In this document: piece by piece, positions 56,234 to 64,000 of the stretch
Position numbering within the stretch: position 1 is the stretch's first letter
How the letters are laid out: the number at the start of each line of letters is the position of its first letter
Origin: Hydrogenophaga sp. IBVHS1
Lineage (GTDB): Bacteria; Pseudomonadota; Gammaproteobacteria; Burkholderiales; Burkholderiaceae_C
Direction: 5' to 3'
DNA length: 64,000 nt
Assembly (NCBI RefSeq): GCF_002127265.1
Contig: NZ_NFUU01000003.1
Location: 248,001-312,000, forward strand
Notes under the pieces: model-generated
Told to the model about the DNA's origin: nothing
The model's database searches: none
The model's input: the letters and a program-made list of their open reading frames with translations, nothing else
Position numbers and translations under genes: made by a program

Positions 56234-57007
56234 TTACCAGCCGTCGAGGTGGAGATACGCGAAAGGCTGACTGTCGGAGCGACGAATCAGAGCCACCCAG
56301 TCGGTGATTTCTTCGCGCACCAGCGGTAGATAGCCGACGTCTTCATCTTTCAGGCCAGCCTCGGCCAAGGCCGCCTCAAGCTCAGCCAGGTGTGTGGGGT
56401 TCTTCTGTCGCAGCAAGGCCAGCGGCTGGAGGGCTAGCTGCACTGCGGAGGCCTGCTGTTCGTATGGCCTCCAGCGTGCCGGACGGAAAGCAGGGTGCAA
56501 CCCTTGGAGGGAAAGCTGCAGGCTGGACAGGTAGTCCGGATCGGTGGACCGAGACAGTTGGACGCCGAGCACGCGCGGTCCACGAAAACCGGGTGAGTCC
56601 ACCCCCGAGGGGGCTTCCTGCAATCGACTCTCGTCAATGTCAAGCGCTTGAACCAGTCGAAAACGGTCGCCTTCGAAGGCCACAAAGACAGGTCGTGCCG
56701 CCGCCACCTGGTTCAGTCCATAGGCCAACGCAGTCAGTTGGGTGAAGACGATCAGCGCAAGGTCCAGGCGCCATTTGAAACGCGACTTGGCTGGATCAAA
56801 CAGCACCAGCGTCAGCACGGGACCGCAGACCACGTCAACAGCCATCAGGATGAGAAACAGCGTGCGGCCACCGGTGAGCTCGTGAAACGGGGTTGGATAC
56901 CACACCCCGAAGACCAGCCAGGCCACAGATGCAGCGACCAGCATGCTCAACGCAAGGTGAGCCAGCGCCGCACGCGCGGCCGACCGTATGCGAGCCGTCC
57001 AAGCCAT
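56234..57007 (-). CDS. TfpX/TfpZ family type IV pilin accessory protein
   Basis: A 257-residue inner-membrane protein with three or four N-terminal helices (for example LALSMLVAASVAWLVFGVWYPTPFHELTGG and LFLILMAVDVVCGPVLTLVLFD) and a periplasmic C-terminal part (VFVAFEGDRFRLV, DIDESRL). The WYPTPFHELTGGRTLF and DVVCGPVLTLVLFDP phrases are characteristic of the TfpX/TfpZ accessory group, which supports assembly of a particular pilin allele encoded next to it. Here that pilin is at 57067-57570. It is separated from pilA by a terminator, which would keep its level well below that of the pilin. Confidence 0.87.
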   Translation of the reverse strand: MAWTARIRSAARAALAHLALSMLVAASVAWLVFGVWYPTPFHELTGGRTLFLILMAVDVVCGPVLTLVLFDPAKSRFKWRLDLALIVFTQLTALAYGLNQVAAARPVFVAFEGDRFRLVQALDIDESRLQEAPSGVDSPGFRGPRVLGVQLSRSTDPDYLSSLQLSLQGLHPAFRPARWRPYEQQASAVQLALQPLALLRQKNPTHLAELEAALAEAGLKDEDVGYLPLVREEITDWVALIRRSDSQPFAYLHLDGW

Positions 57008-57022
57008 CTTCAGAACCTCTCC

Positions 57023-57051
57023 AAAAAAAAGAGCGCCGAAGCGCTCTTTTT
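57023..57051. terminator. Intrinsic terminator between pilA and tfpZ
   Basis: GAGCGC-CGAA-GCGCTC hairpin at 57031-57046, flanked by eight A on one side and five T on the other, so it works in both directions. For minus-strand transcription from pilA it ends the abundant pilin message and leaves limited read-through into tfpZ. Confidence 0.85.
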
Positions 57052-57066
57052 AAGCTGCGCAAGAGT

Positions 57067-57570
57067 TTACTTGCACTCAGAAGGAGCAAAGCGCGCAGGC
57101 AGATCGCCAGCGGTTGCACCCGTGAAGCTACCAGCCACCGCGCCGGCTGCCATGCAGCGCCAAGCCACCGACTGCGCGGGGGGCGTAAACGTGGCGGTGC
57201 CAGTGGGCAGGGCGCTACCAGCAGGCGCGTGGGGCGTAATGCGCAGGGTACCGTTGCCTGCCGCTGCCGTCGTGTCAACAACGATCACACCGGTGTCAGC
57301 CTCAATCACGACACTGTCCACGTTACGAGTGCCTGCGGGCGGGGTGTAGCCTGTCGCATAGCCAGAAGCAGAGCCTTGCGGATTGCCCGAAGACAACACG
57401 TCCTGCACGTTGACCTTCGCAGCCGAAGCAGCGACCAGACCTTCCGACACGCGGGCGCGGACGGTGTAGTCCTGATAGGCGGGCAGCGCAACGGCGGCCA
57501 GGATACCGATGATGGCCACCACGATCATCAGTTCGATCAGGGTGAAACCTTTTTGCAGGGAACGCTTCAT
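57067..57570 (-). CDS. pilA: Type IV major pilin
   Basis: A 167-residue type IVa pilin. Short basic leader MKRSLQKG, then the prepilin-peptidase site [28 protein letters not shown] with Glu5 of the mature protein. The globular part has strands and a C-terminal disulfide pair (Cys in AWRCMAAG and in APSECK), giving a large D-region. Mature pili mediate twitching, adhesion and DNA uptake. A sigma-54 type promoter lies about 50 bases upstream, and tfpZ and a pilin glycosyltransferase follow. The C-terminal Ser/Thr residues could receive glycan. Confidence 0.95.
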   Translation of the reverse strand: MKRSLQKGFTLIELMIVVAIIGILAAVALPAYQDYTVRARVSEGLVAASAAKVNVQDVLSSGNPQGSASGYATGYTPPAGTRNVDSVVIEADTGVIVVDTTAAAGNGTLRITPHAPAGSALPTGTATFTPPAQSVAWRCMAAGAVAGSFTGATAGDLPARFAPSECK

Positions 57571-57619
57571 GGGGAACTCCTTGGAGACAGGGGGTTGGGT
57601 TGGGAACGCCTTCTTATCA

Positions 57620-57635
57620 GCAGACGCCGTGCCAA
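57620..57635 (-). promoter_or_regulatory. Sigma-54 promoter of pilA
   Basis: On the minus strand, TTGGCACG-GCGT-CTGC matches the -24/-12 consensus (TGGCACG-N4-TTGC) except for one base in the -12 part. It lies about 50 bases before the pilA ATG. Pilin promoters driven by sigma-54 and PilR are known in Pseudomonas and relatives. Confidence 0.75.
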
Positions 57636-57685
57636 CTTGAACTGCGGGGTGTTCTGCGGTCTATTTCACGCTTTGAACGGCGCAT

Positions 57686-57703
57686 GTGACCATTTGTGGT
57701 CAC
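57686..57703. promoter_or_regulatory. Inverted repeat upstream of the pilA promoter, candidate enhancer site
   Basis: GTGACCA-TTTG-TGGTCAC is a perfect 7+7 inverted repeat centred about 70 bases upstream of the -24 element, the usual place for an enhancer-binding-protein site. Two TTTTGTCAC direct repeats (57727-57735 and 57755-57763) lie further upstream and resemble the T-rich TGTC sites described for PilR. Confidence 0.45.
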
Positions 57704-57759
57704 TCACCCCGCCGGGAGCCGACATTTTTTGTCACCCTCCACCCTCTGGACAGGTTTTG

Positions 57760-58563
57760 TCACAGGTCGAAGGTCTGGCCGGCGCTGAGCCAGCGGATGT
57801 CGTGGCGCGATTGTTCGTCGGGACGAGGTGCTTCGTCGAAGCGGCGAATCTCTTCCATGATCAGCCCGGTTTCGGCGGGCTTGGTGTGGGTGATGTAGAT
57901 GGGGTAGCGCCGGTCGGGGCCGATCTGTTCCAGTTCATCGGCCAGCATCTGGGGGGCCAGGTGCAGGCTGCGCAAGGCCAGCGCCTGCTCGCGGTCGCTG
58001 AACGCGGTCTCGATCACCAGCAGCGCAACCGTCATCTGGTTCACGCGCTCCCAGAAAGCCGGATTGCGCCCGGTGTCACCGCTGAAAACCCAGTGACCCG
58101 ATTCGGTGGCGGCGGCAAAACCCACCGCGGGCACGGTGTGCACGGCCGGCAGCACTTCCACCGATTTGCCACCGACTTGCAATACCTCGCCCACAGCAAT
58201 CGGCACGAAGCGCATGAGCGGCGCCTCGGTGCTGGGAATGGCGGAGAAGTCGGGCCAGATCAGGTTGTTGAAAATGTGCACCTTGAGCGCGGCAATCGTG
58301 CCGGGCAGGGCGTGCACCTTCAAGGGCCCCGCGCCACCGGCCAGCCGGCGCGCAGCGATGGCGTCGAGCATGAGAGGCAATGCCGCAATGTGATCCAGGT
58401 GCGAGTGCGTGAGCAGCACATGGTCCACCCGAGCCATCTCGTCGAGCGTCAGGTCGCCCACGCCAGTGCCGGCGTCGATCAGGACGTTGTCGTCGAGCAG
58501 GAACGAGGTGGTGCGGCAGCCTTGGGCAATGGCTCCAGAACACCCCAGAACGCGAACCCTCAT
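57760..58563 (-). CDS. MBL-fold phosphodiesterase-like metallohydrolase
   Basis: A 267-residue metallo-beta-lactamase-fold enzyme. It has the zinc motif THSHLDH (about residues 52-58), the later histidine in AVHTVPAVG, the bridging Asp in FSGDTG, and a final histidine in IYITHTKPAE. The N-terminal VRVLGCSGAIAQGCRTTSFLL and this order resemble class II 3',5'-cyclic-nucleotide phosphodiesterases and ribonuclease-Z-like proteins. A cyclic-nucleotide role would be notable next to pilin genes but is not proven. The gene is upstream of pilA on the same strand, and its stop lies inside the pilA upstream control region. Confidence 0.78.
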   Translation of the reverse strand: MRVRVLGCSGAIAQGCRTTSFLLDDNVLIDAGTGVGDLTLDEMARVDHVLLTHSHLDHIAALPLMLDAIAARRLAGGAGPLKVHALPGTIAALKVHIFNNLIWPDFSAIPSTEAPLMRFVPIAVGEVLQVGGKSVEVLPAVHTVPAVGFAAATESGHWVFSGDTGRNPAFWERVNQMTVALLVIETAFSDREQALALRSLHLAPQMLADELEQIGPDRRYPIYITHTKPAETGLIMEEIRRFDEAPRPDEQSRHDIRWLSAGQTFDL

Positions 58564-58788
58564 CGGCAGCTTTGACTTTCGGCACCGCAGGTGGGCCGGC
58601 GCATGAGTTTTGGAAACGTGGCTGGCTTCAAGCCAACCGCCTGCCGAAGGCTACCCGTTCGCAGGCCCGCCGGTAAAGGACTTTTTGCTCACTTGGAGCC
58701 ACCGTTGCAGCCAGCTACAAATGCCAGGAAAGAAGGGGAGTCAGGTCGAGAATGCCGCGGAACTGGCTCTGCCAGGCCGCAGGCATTG

Positions 58789-58830
58789 CCCCCTGGGGGG
58801 GTGACGCGCCGAAGGCGCGGCGCGGGGGGG
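58789..58830. repeat. Palindromic G/C-rich intergenic element (REP-like)
   Basis: CCCCC at 58789-58793 can pair with the G-run at 58824-58830, enclosing a second hairpin CGCGCC-GAA-GGCGCG (58805-58819). Nested palindromes of this kind are common between genes in Comamonadaceae genomes as I remember them. It sits just downstream of the FHA gene and may also act as a transcript end. The rest of the 58564-58833 gap shows no gene. Confidence 0.55.
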
Positions 58831-58833
58831 AAC

Positions 58834-59463
58834 TCAATGAACCACGAACTGCATCTGCGTACCGGCAAGTTCGAGCAAGTCGCCGTGGTGCAGATTGACG
58901 GCATCGGTGCCGATGGGGCTGCCGTTGATGGTGGGCTTGAGCGTGCCCTCGACCAGCGCCACCACATAACCATGGGGACGGCGCGTGATCGCGGCCACCG
59001 CCACGCCAGGCTTGCCGATGGTGGTGACCACCTTGACCAGCGGGACCTCACGCCCGGCCGCCGTGCCGGACATCACCTTGATGGCCGCGTTGCCGAGCGG
59101 GGCCGAGGGCGCCTCACTCGCGCCGACGACAGCGCCGGCATTGATCACCATGGTCTTCTCGTAGCTCTCGCTGGCGCCTTCGTGTGCGAACTTGATCTTG
59201 TACTTGCCGATCTCGACGGTGTCGCCGTTCTGCAACTGTTGCTTCTTGATCGCCTTGCCGTTGACGTAGGTACCGTTGGTGCTGTTGAGGTCTTCCAGGA
59301 ACACGTCCGAGCCCGACATCTGCATGACGGCGTGCTCGCCACTGACCGCCAGGTTGTCGATCACGATGTCGTTGTAGGGACGGCGGCCGAGCGTGGTGCG
59401 GTCTTTCGTGAGCTGCACTTCCTTGATGACGACACCGTCGATGGAAACGATCATTTTCGGCAT
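58834..59463 (-). CDS. FHA-domain phosphothreonine-binding protein
   Basis: A 209-residue cytoplasmic protein. The N-terminal FHA domain (about 1-95) keeps the phosphothreonine pocket: TLGRRPYNDIVI, the SGEHA motif, and LNSTNGTYVNG. The C-terminal half (about 115-209) looks like a second, degenerate FHA domain (TTIGKPGVAVAAITRRPHGYVV, KPTINGSPIG) without the canonical Ser-His pair. It is the last gene of the kinase-phosphatase-FHA set and probably reads the phosphorylation state set by the kinase at 60314-63043. A 54-base gap separates it from the phosphatase. Confidence 0.9.
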   Translation of the reverse strand: MPKMIVSIDGVVIKEVQLTKDRTTLGRRPYNDIVIDNLAVSGEHAVMQMSGSDVFLEDLNSTNGTYVNGKAIKKQQLQNGDTVEIGKYKIKFAHEGASESYEKTMVINAGAVVGASEAPSAPLGNAAIKVMSGTAAGREVPLVKVVTTIGKPGVAVAAITRRPHGYVVALVEGTLKPTINGSPIGTDAVNLHHGDLLELAGTQMQFVVH

Positions 59464-59517
59464 GGCCGACTCCTGTGGAACCTGTTGGACGAATTCTGGA
59501 ATGCTGAAAAACTGGTC

Positions 59518-60303
59518 TTACTTTCCGAGCATGCGGGACAACAAGCCCTTGCGCACTGGCCGGGAGCGAGCATACGCCAGTATCACAGAAATGTTGTCGC
59601 GACCACCGCAGTCATTCGCACCATCCACCAGCGCGTGACCCTTTTCTTCGAGCGTGCCCGCAGTGACGAGGATGGCGGCAATGCGCTCGTCGCTCATCAT
59701 GTCGCTCAGGCCGTCCGAGCAGAACAGATAGAGATCGTCTTCCTCGACGCGGTACTCGTTGACTTCCAGCAACACGGTGTCTTCGACACCCAGTGCGCGT
59801 GTCACCAGGTTCTTGTGCGTGGCGTACTGGGCCTGCTCGAGCGAGATGAGCCCGGCATCGATCTGCTCCTGCAGCAAGGAGTGATCGCGCGTGATCTGCA
59901 TGAAGTTGCCTTCACGCATCCGGTAGCAGCGCGAGTCGCCCACGTGGCCGATCATGGCGCGCTCGCCATGAAAGACGCCCATGACGAGTGTGGTGCCCAT
60001 GCCGGAATACTGCGGGTTCGAATTGGCCGCGTTGAAGATGGAGCGGTTGGCGTTGTCGATGCAGATTTCCATGGCCCGCTTGAGCTCGCGGCCACTGGCC
60101 TCGTGCCCCCCTTCGGACATCCAACGCCCGAGCTCGGTGCGGATGAAGGACGTGGCCATCGCGCTGGCCACTTCGCCCGCGTTGTAGCCGCCCATGCCAT
60201 CGGCCAGCACGGCGATCTGGTTCTCGGGATCGAGCGACACGGAGTCCTCGTTGTTGTCCCTGATCAACCCCGGATCCGTCAGACAGAAGTACTCAAAAAT
60301 CAT
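59518..60303 (-). CDS. PP2C-family Ser/Thr protein phosphatase (Stp1 type)
   Basis: A 261-residue metal-dependent phosphatase with all PPM motifs in order: TDPGLIRDNNEDS, AVLADGMGGYNAG, MIGHVGDSRCYR, LYLFCSDGLSDM and GGRDNISVILA. It has no membrane segment and would reverse phosphorylation by the kinase encoded 10 bases upstream. The ATG at 60303 begins MIFEYFCLTD, normal for the family. The Lys-rich tail (KGLLSRMLGK) is typical. Confidence 0.93.
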   Translation of the reverse strand: MIFEYFCLTDPGLIRDNNEDSVSLDPENQIAVLADGMGGYNAGEVASAMATSFIRTELGRWMSEGGHEASGRELKRAMEICIDNANRSIFNAANSNPQYSGMGTTLVMGVFHGERAMIGHVGDSRCYRMREGNFMQITRDHSLLQEQIDAGLISLEQAQYATHKNLVTRALGVEDTVLLEVNEYRVEEDDLYLFCSDGLSDMMSDERIAAILVTAGTLEEKGHALVDGANDCGGRDNISVILAYARSRPVRKGLLSRMLGK

Positions 60304-60313
60304 GTTGTTGGTC

Positions 60314-63043
60314 TTATATACGGATATCGGGACTGTCTGTTTCCGGCCTCAAAGCCGACTGGGATGTTGCTTCAACTACCGTGGAAAATGTCACGTCTTC
60401 GTCTTCCACGCCAACTTGGGAAGACGTCGTTCCGGGACGCTCACGGACGGTCTGCAAAAACACCTCTTCATGCCCTCCTGCCAGCTTCTCCGGAAGCGCC
60501 CTCACACCCTGCAGTTCTGCGGCCAGTTCGCCACCGGTCTGGTAACGCTGGCTCGGTGATTTCGCCAAGGCCCGGCTCAGTATATCGGCCAGCTGGGGAG
60601 ACAATTCAGGACGTAAATCACACACTCGGCGGGGTTCCTGATTGGCGATCTGGTACATCAGGGCGGCCATGGAATCGCCACGCAGCGGAAGCTCCCCGGT
60701 GAGCATCTGATACAGCATCACGCCCAGGGAGTACAGATCGGAACGACCATCTACATGCTGCCCGGACAACTGCTCGGGCGACATGAAACTCGGCGTGCCC
60801 AGCACCATGCCTGTTTTGGTCCGGCTCGACGTGGTGATGCGCGCGATGCCGAAGTCGGTCACCTTCACTGAGCCGGTGGCCGCGTCGTACATCACGTTGG
60901 CGGGCTTGATGTCGCGGTGCACCACTTCCTGGCTGTGCGCGTGATCCAGCGCGAGCGCCACACGTTCGCCAATCTCCAGCACCGTGTTTACCGGCAGCAA
61001 CTGGCCAGGCCGGGTGTGTTCCATCAGGTCACGGCCCTGCAGGAACTCCATGGCAATGTAGGCCAGGTCCTGCTCTTCACCGGCATCGAAAATGGTGACG
61101 ATGTGGGGGTGTTGCAGCCGCCCGGCGGTTTCCGCTTCGCGGAAAAAGCGTTCGCGCGCTTCGGTCAGTTCGGCTCCCTCGAACTCAGCGCTCAAGGCCA
61201 GGGTCTTGATGGCGACCGTTCGGCCGATCTTGGGATCTCGGCCCAGGTAGACGATGCCCATGGCGCCCTTGCCAAGTTCCTTTTCGATCTGGTAGCGGCC
61301 CAGCATGGGCTTTTCCACGCCATCTTTGTGGAGCAGCAGCGTGCCGCCCGGGTGCGATGAGCCAGCCCCCAGCACCACCGTTTCCGACAAGTTCCGCGCG
61401 CGCTTCAGACGCGTCTGGACATCCGTGTCGTTGCGGTCCAGCCGCGCCATGTGTTCGTACACGGACTCGGCCTTGTTGAACTGGCGCTTGCGCTCGAAAT
61501 CCAGCGCCAGGTGCTTGAGGTTTTCCATCAATGCCTCGCTGTGAGGCACACGGCGCAGGCGGTCGAAAGCCATGTCGAGCTGGCCCTGACTCTGCAGGGT
61601 CAGCGCCATCTGGCGATTGGTCTCGGCCCACTCCTCGTCGGACTTGAGCTTGCCGGCTTCGGTGACCAGAAAGCGCCGTGTGGTGAGCGCAAGGTGTCCG
61701 ATGAGCAGCAAGGCCGCCGGAAACACCAGCTGCAGCCAGATCGCTGAACCAGCGAGCAACTGGTACTGCACACCGAGCAGCAGCACGAACAGGGCGCCGG
61801 TCACACCCGCACCGGCGCGGGCCGAGAGGCGCGGCAGCACCGCCACGATATAGGCCGTGACCAGCAACAAAATACCCAGCACCGCCAGGCCACCCCAGGC
61901 CGGTTGCTCGATGAAATGTCCGCTGAGGATGCTCGAGGTGATGTGCGCCAGGATGGTGGCAGGCGACATGGCGGCTGAGACCGGCGTGGTGAACAGCGTG
62001 CCCACACCGGCCGCGGTGGCGCCGATGATGACGATCTTGCCGGTGTACTTTGACGCCGGGATGCGGCCTGAGCTCACGTCGTAGAACGAGTCCACGGAGA
62101 ACGCCGGTCTTCCGTCGCGTTCGGGGTAGAACTGCGGCAGCAGTCGCGCCGAGGTGTCGGTGGGGATCGTGGTCGGACCCAGCTGGACTCCCCGGCCGGG
62201 CAGCGGACGGATGTCCGAAGCGCCCAGGTTCAGGCTGTGCGCGGCCGTGGCCAACCCCATTGAGGGCACGGCCACGCCATCGAACTGAACCAGCAGCGGC
62301 TCCTGGCGCACGGCCCCATCGATGTCGGGGAACTGGTTCAGGTGGGCCACCGCGTGAGCGGCTTCGCCAATGGCGGACAGCGGTTGTTGTGTGCGCTGCG
62401 CGGGCACGCCGAAGGCGGTGTCATCGGCCACGGCGCTGCGCCGGGCGAAATCGGGCAGTGGCTCGTCAGGCCGGCCCAGTGGCTGCCCGAGGCTGAACAC
62501 CGAAGGCACGATCACATTGCCGGCACGAGCGATGCTGCTCACCAGGCGCGCATCGGAATCCAGTTGCTGCTCGGCTTCGCCAATGAAGCGCAGCAGCTGC
62601 TCGCGAGAGCGATCTCCCAGATCGTTCAGCAGCGGCGTGCCGATGGCCGAGCCGTCGATGTGGCCCCGCATTTCGCGCAGCAGGGTCAGCCCACGATCGG
62701 TCTGCGGCTCGAAGAAGAAAGCGGTGTGAGCCACCGTGCGCGCCTTGGCTGCGCTGAGCTGATCGATCAACTGGGCATGAACATCTCGCGGCCACGGCCA
62801 GCGACCAATGTTGGCGATGCTGTCGTCGTCGATGGCGATGACGGCGATCTGGTCACTGGGGACACGGTCCGTGTCGGTGCTGGCCAGATCGTAAAAACGC
62901 CGCTCCAGCCCGCTGAACAGGTCGGTGGTGGCGTGCAGCGCAAACACCGCCATCACGATGCACAAGCCCATCACGGCATCGGATCGCCAGATCCGGCCAA
63001 GGCCTTGTTTCGATTTCGGTTTGCTGCTGGACACGTGAGCCAT
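60314..63043 (-). CDS. CHASE2-domain membrane Ser/Thr protein kinase
   Basis: A 909-residue receptor kinase with the domains in the order CHASE2 then kinase. After a short basic tail comes a first membrane helix (about 23-42), a long extracytoplasmic CHASE2 sensor (about 45-365, with VIAIDDDSIANIGRWPWPRD), then three hydrophobic helices (about 375-455) and a coiled linker. The cytoplasmic kinase domain (about 573-850) has the glycine loop ELGKGAMGIVYLG, Lys in VAIKTLAL, HRDIKPAN (Asp711) and DFG. The C-terminal tail is Ser/Thr/Glu-rich and may be autophosphorylated. Start MAHVSSS (63043) was chosen over 63076 by position. It is first in an operon with the phosphatase and FHA genes. Confidence 0.92.
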   Translation of the reverse strand: MAHVSSSKPKSKQGLGRIWRSDAVMGLCIVMAVFALHATTDLFSGLERRFYDLASTDTDRVPSDQIAVIAIDDDSIANIGRWPWPRDVHAQLIDQLSAAKARTVAHTAFFFEPQTDRGLTLLREMRGHIDGSAIGTPLLNDLGDRSREQLLRFIGEAEQQLDSDARLVSSIARAGNVIVPSVFSLGQPLGRPDEPLPDFARRSAVADDTAFGVPAQRTQQPLSAIGEAAHAVAHLNQFPDIDGAVRQEPLLVQFDGVAVPSMGLATAAHSLNLGASDIRPLPGRGVQLGPTTIPTDTSARLLPQFYPERDGRPAFSVDSFYDVSSGRIPASKYTGKIVIIGATAAGVGTLFTTPVSAAMSPATILAHITSSILSGHFIEQPAWGGLAVLGILLLVTAYIVAVLPRLSARAGAGVTGALFVLLLGVQYQLLAGSAIWLQLVFPAALLLIGHLALTTRRFLVTEAGKLKSDEEWAETNRQMALTLQSQGQLDMAFDRLRRVPHSEALMENLKHLALDFERKRQFNKAESVYEHMARLDRNDTDVQTRLKRARNLSETVVLGAGSSHPGGTLLLHKDGVEKPMLGRYQIEKELGKGAMGIVYLGRDPKIGRTVAIKTLALSAEFEGAELTEARERFFREAETAGRLQHPHIVTIFDAGEEQDLAYIAMEFLQGRDLMEHTRPGQLLPVNTVLEIGERVALALDHAHSQEVVHRDIKPANVMYDAATGSVKVTDFGIARITTSSRTKTGMVLGTPSFMSPEQLSGQHVDGRSDLYSLGVMLYQMLTGELPLRGDSMAALMYQIANQEPRRVCDLRPELSPQLADILSRALAKSPSQRYQTGGELAAELQGVRALPEKLAGGHEEVFLQTVRERPGTTSSQVGVEDEDVTFSTVVEATSQSALRPETDSPDIRI

Positions 63044-63213
63044 TTTCCGGGTTGATTCGCCTGCTGATCGCCGCAAACTGCCCGAAGGTCAGTGATACGC
63101 GCACCAAAGGACATCCGGCCAGAGCCGGTGACCAAGGAGTTGCATTCTGTTTCAGGCGTTTGGGCACAAGCAAGGTCCTTTGTGGGATTCCCGCCGAAAA
63201 CCGGCCGCAGGCG

Positions 63214-63239
63214 AAAAAAAAGGCAACGCAAGCGTTGCC
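63214..63239 (-). terminator. Intrinsic terminator of the sucD transcript
   Basis: GGCAACGC-AA-GCGTTGCC hairpin (63222-63239) followed, in the minus direction, by eight T (63221-63214). It lies 25 bases after the sucD stop. Confidence 0.88.
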
Positions 63240-63263
63240 CTTGTCACGGTGCGGGTGACTGCT

Positions 63264-64000
63264 TCAGAGCAGCGCCTTGAGCAGCTTGGCCAGCTCGGAG
63301 AAGTTCCGCGTGACGGTGAAGCCGGACTCTTCCATGATGGCCAGCTTGGCATCGGCCGTGTCGGCACCACCGGAAATCAGCGCGCCGGCATGGCCCATGC
63401 GCTTGCCGGGAGGCGCGGTCACGCCCGCGATGAAGCCGACCACGGGCTTCTTCATGTTGGCCTTGCACCAGCGGGCGGCATCGGCTTCGTCCGGGCCGCC
63501 AATTTCACCGATCATGATCACGGCATCGGTGTCGGGATCGTCGTTGAAGGCCTGCATCACGTCGATGTGCTTCAGGCCGTTGATGGGGTCGCCACCGATG
63601 CCGACCGCGCTGGACTGGCCCAGGCCGATTTCGGTCAGTTGCGCCACGGCTTCATAGGTCAGTGTGCCGGAGCGGCTGACCACGCCAATGCGGCCCTTGC
63701 GGTGGATGTGACCCGGCATGATGCCGATCTTGATCTCGTCGGGGGTGATCAGGCCGGGGCAGTTGGGGCCGAGCAGCAGCGTTTTCTTGCCGCCGGCCGC
63801 TTCCTTGGCCTTCATCTTGTTGCGCACCTCCAGCATGTCCCGCACCGGGATGCCTTCGGTGATGCAGATTGCCATGTCCAGGTCGGCCTCGACAGCTTCC
63901 CAGATCGCGGCGGCAGCACCCGGAGGCGGCACGTAGATCACGGACACCGTGGCACCGGTCTGGCTGGCGGCTTCCTTGACCGATGCGTAGATCGGGATGT
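63264..64000 (-). CDS. sucD: Succinyl-CoA ligase alpha subunit, N-terminal end outside the window
   Basis: Alpha subunit of the TCA-cycle enzyme that couples succinyl-CoA cleavage to nucleoside triphosphate formation. The frame stays open to base 64000, and the first readable residues (PIYASVKEAASQTGATVSVIYVPPP) belong to the CoA-binding Rossmann domain, so about 40-50 residues are missing. LLGPNCPGLITPDEIKIGIMPG and the active-site histidine in RMGHAGALISGG, which is phosphorylated during catalysis, are present. The strong hairpin after the stop shows it ends its operon, presumably after sucC. Confidence 0.96.
   Translation of the reverse strand, partial: IPIYASVKEAASQTGATVSVIYVPPPGAAAAIWEAVEADLDMAICITEGIPVRDMLEVRNKMKAKEAAGGKKTLLLGPNCPGLITPDEIKIGIMPGHIHRKGRIGVVSRSGTLTYEAVAQLTEIGLGQSSAVGIGGDPINGLKHIDVMQAFNDDPDTDAVIMIGEIGGPDEADAARWCKANMKKPVVGFIAGVTAPPGKRMGHAGALISGGADTADAKLAIMEESGFTVTRNFSELAKLLKALL

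Overview
The window is high-GC DNA with dense, short-spaced genes. The gene set (GlnE, YhdP, a DUF3717-DUF1289 protein, a LitR-type B12 regulator cluster, PilA with TfpZ, and BepA) points to a betaproteobacterium of the Burkholderiales, most likely family Comamonadaceae. Genus cannot be fixed from this sequence alone. All calls come from reading the sequence; no database search was run.

Layout. 1-2118 is the end of an exopolysaccharide locus: a bacterial tyrosine kinase (5' end outside the window), a J-domain protein and a CpsB-type phosphatase. 2128-4087 holds mltA, a tiny membrane protein and a FixJ-type response regulator. 4143-7311 is a lower-GC, decayed patch with a frameshifted calcium-binding/RTX-like gene, two orphan membrane proteins and about 580 bases without a credible gene. 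7312-15354 carries an M28 peptidase, the sensor kinase that probably partners the response regulator, a nitrilase-family amidase and yhdP. 15363-18817 holds divergent glnE and a rhombosortase-like protease, followed by a convergent diiron ferritin-like protein (18792-19640).

19742-38496 is the most unusual part: one tightly spaced minus-strand operon of six genes, almost 19 kb. In transcription order these are a 205-residue unknown, a 163-residue Hcp-like tube protein, a giant 3,571-residue protein, and unknowns of 668, 344 and 1,269 residues. The giant protein has degenerate repeats, an embedded lipase-like alpha/beta-hydrolase segment and a DUF6603-like C-terminal part. No VgrG, PAAR, ClpV or TssA-M gene accompanies the Hcp-like gene, and none of the six proteins has an obvious signal peptide. 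This is the best candidate for an undescribed system.

38741-47358 is a light/oxidative-stress locus. A MerR-B12 regulator with all CarH photoreceptor motifs lies divergently from a periplasmic glutathione peroxidase. The downstream operon encodes an FAD oxidoreductase, DUF1365, a Cfa-type methyltransferase, a chalcone-isomerase-like protein, an MFS transporter, a DUF3833 lipoprotein and an SDR; it probably remodels membrane fatty acids.

47362-54662 is mostly housekeeping: GST, purB, a 2OG-Fe(II) oxygenase, a DUF3717-DUF1289 protein, a yybP-ykoY manganese riboswitch with its TerC-family transporter, a small membrane protein, bepA and moaC. 54682-57570 is a pilin module (pilA with a sigma-54 promoter, tfpZ, O-antigen-ligase-like glycosyltransferase). 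57760-63043 holds an MBL-fold enzyme and a phospho-signalling trio (FHA protein, PP2C phosphatase, CHASE2 Ser/Thr kinase). The window ends inside sucD. I saw no tRNA, rRNA, CRISPR array or intact insertion sequence.
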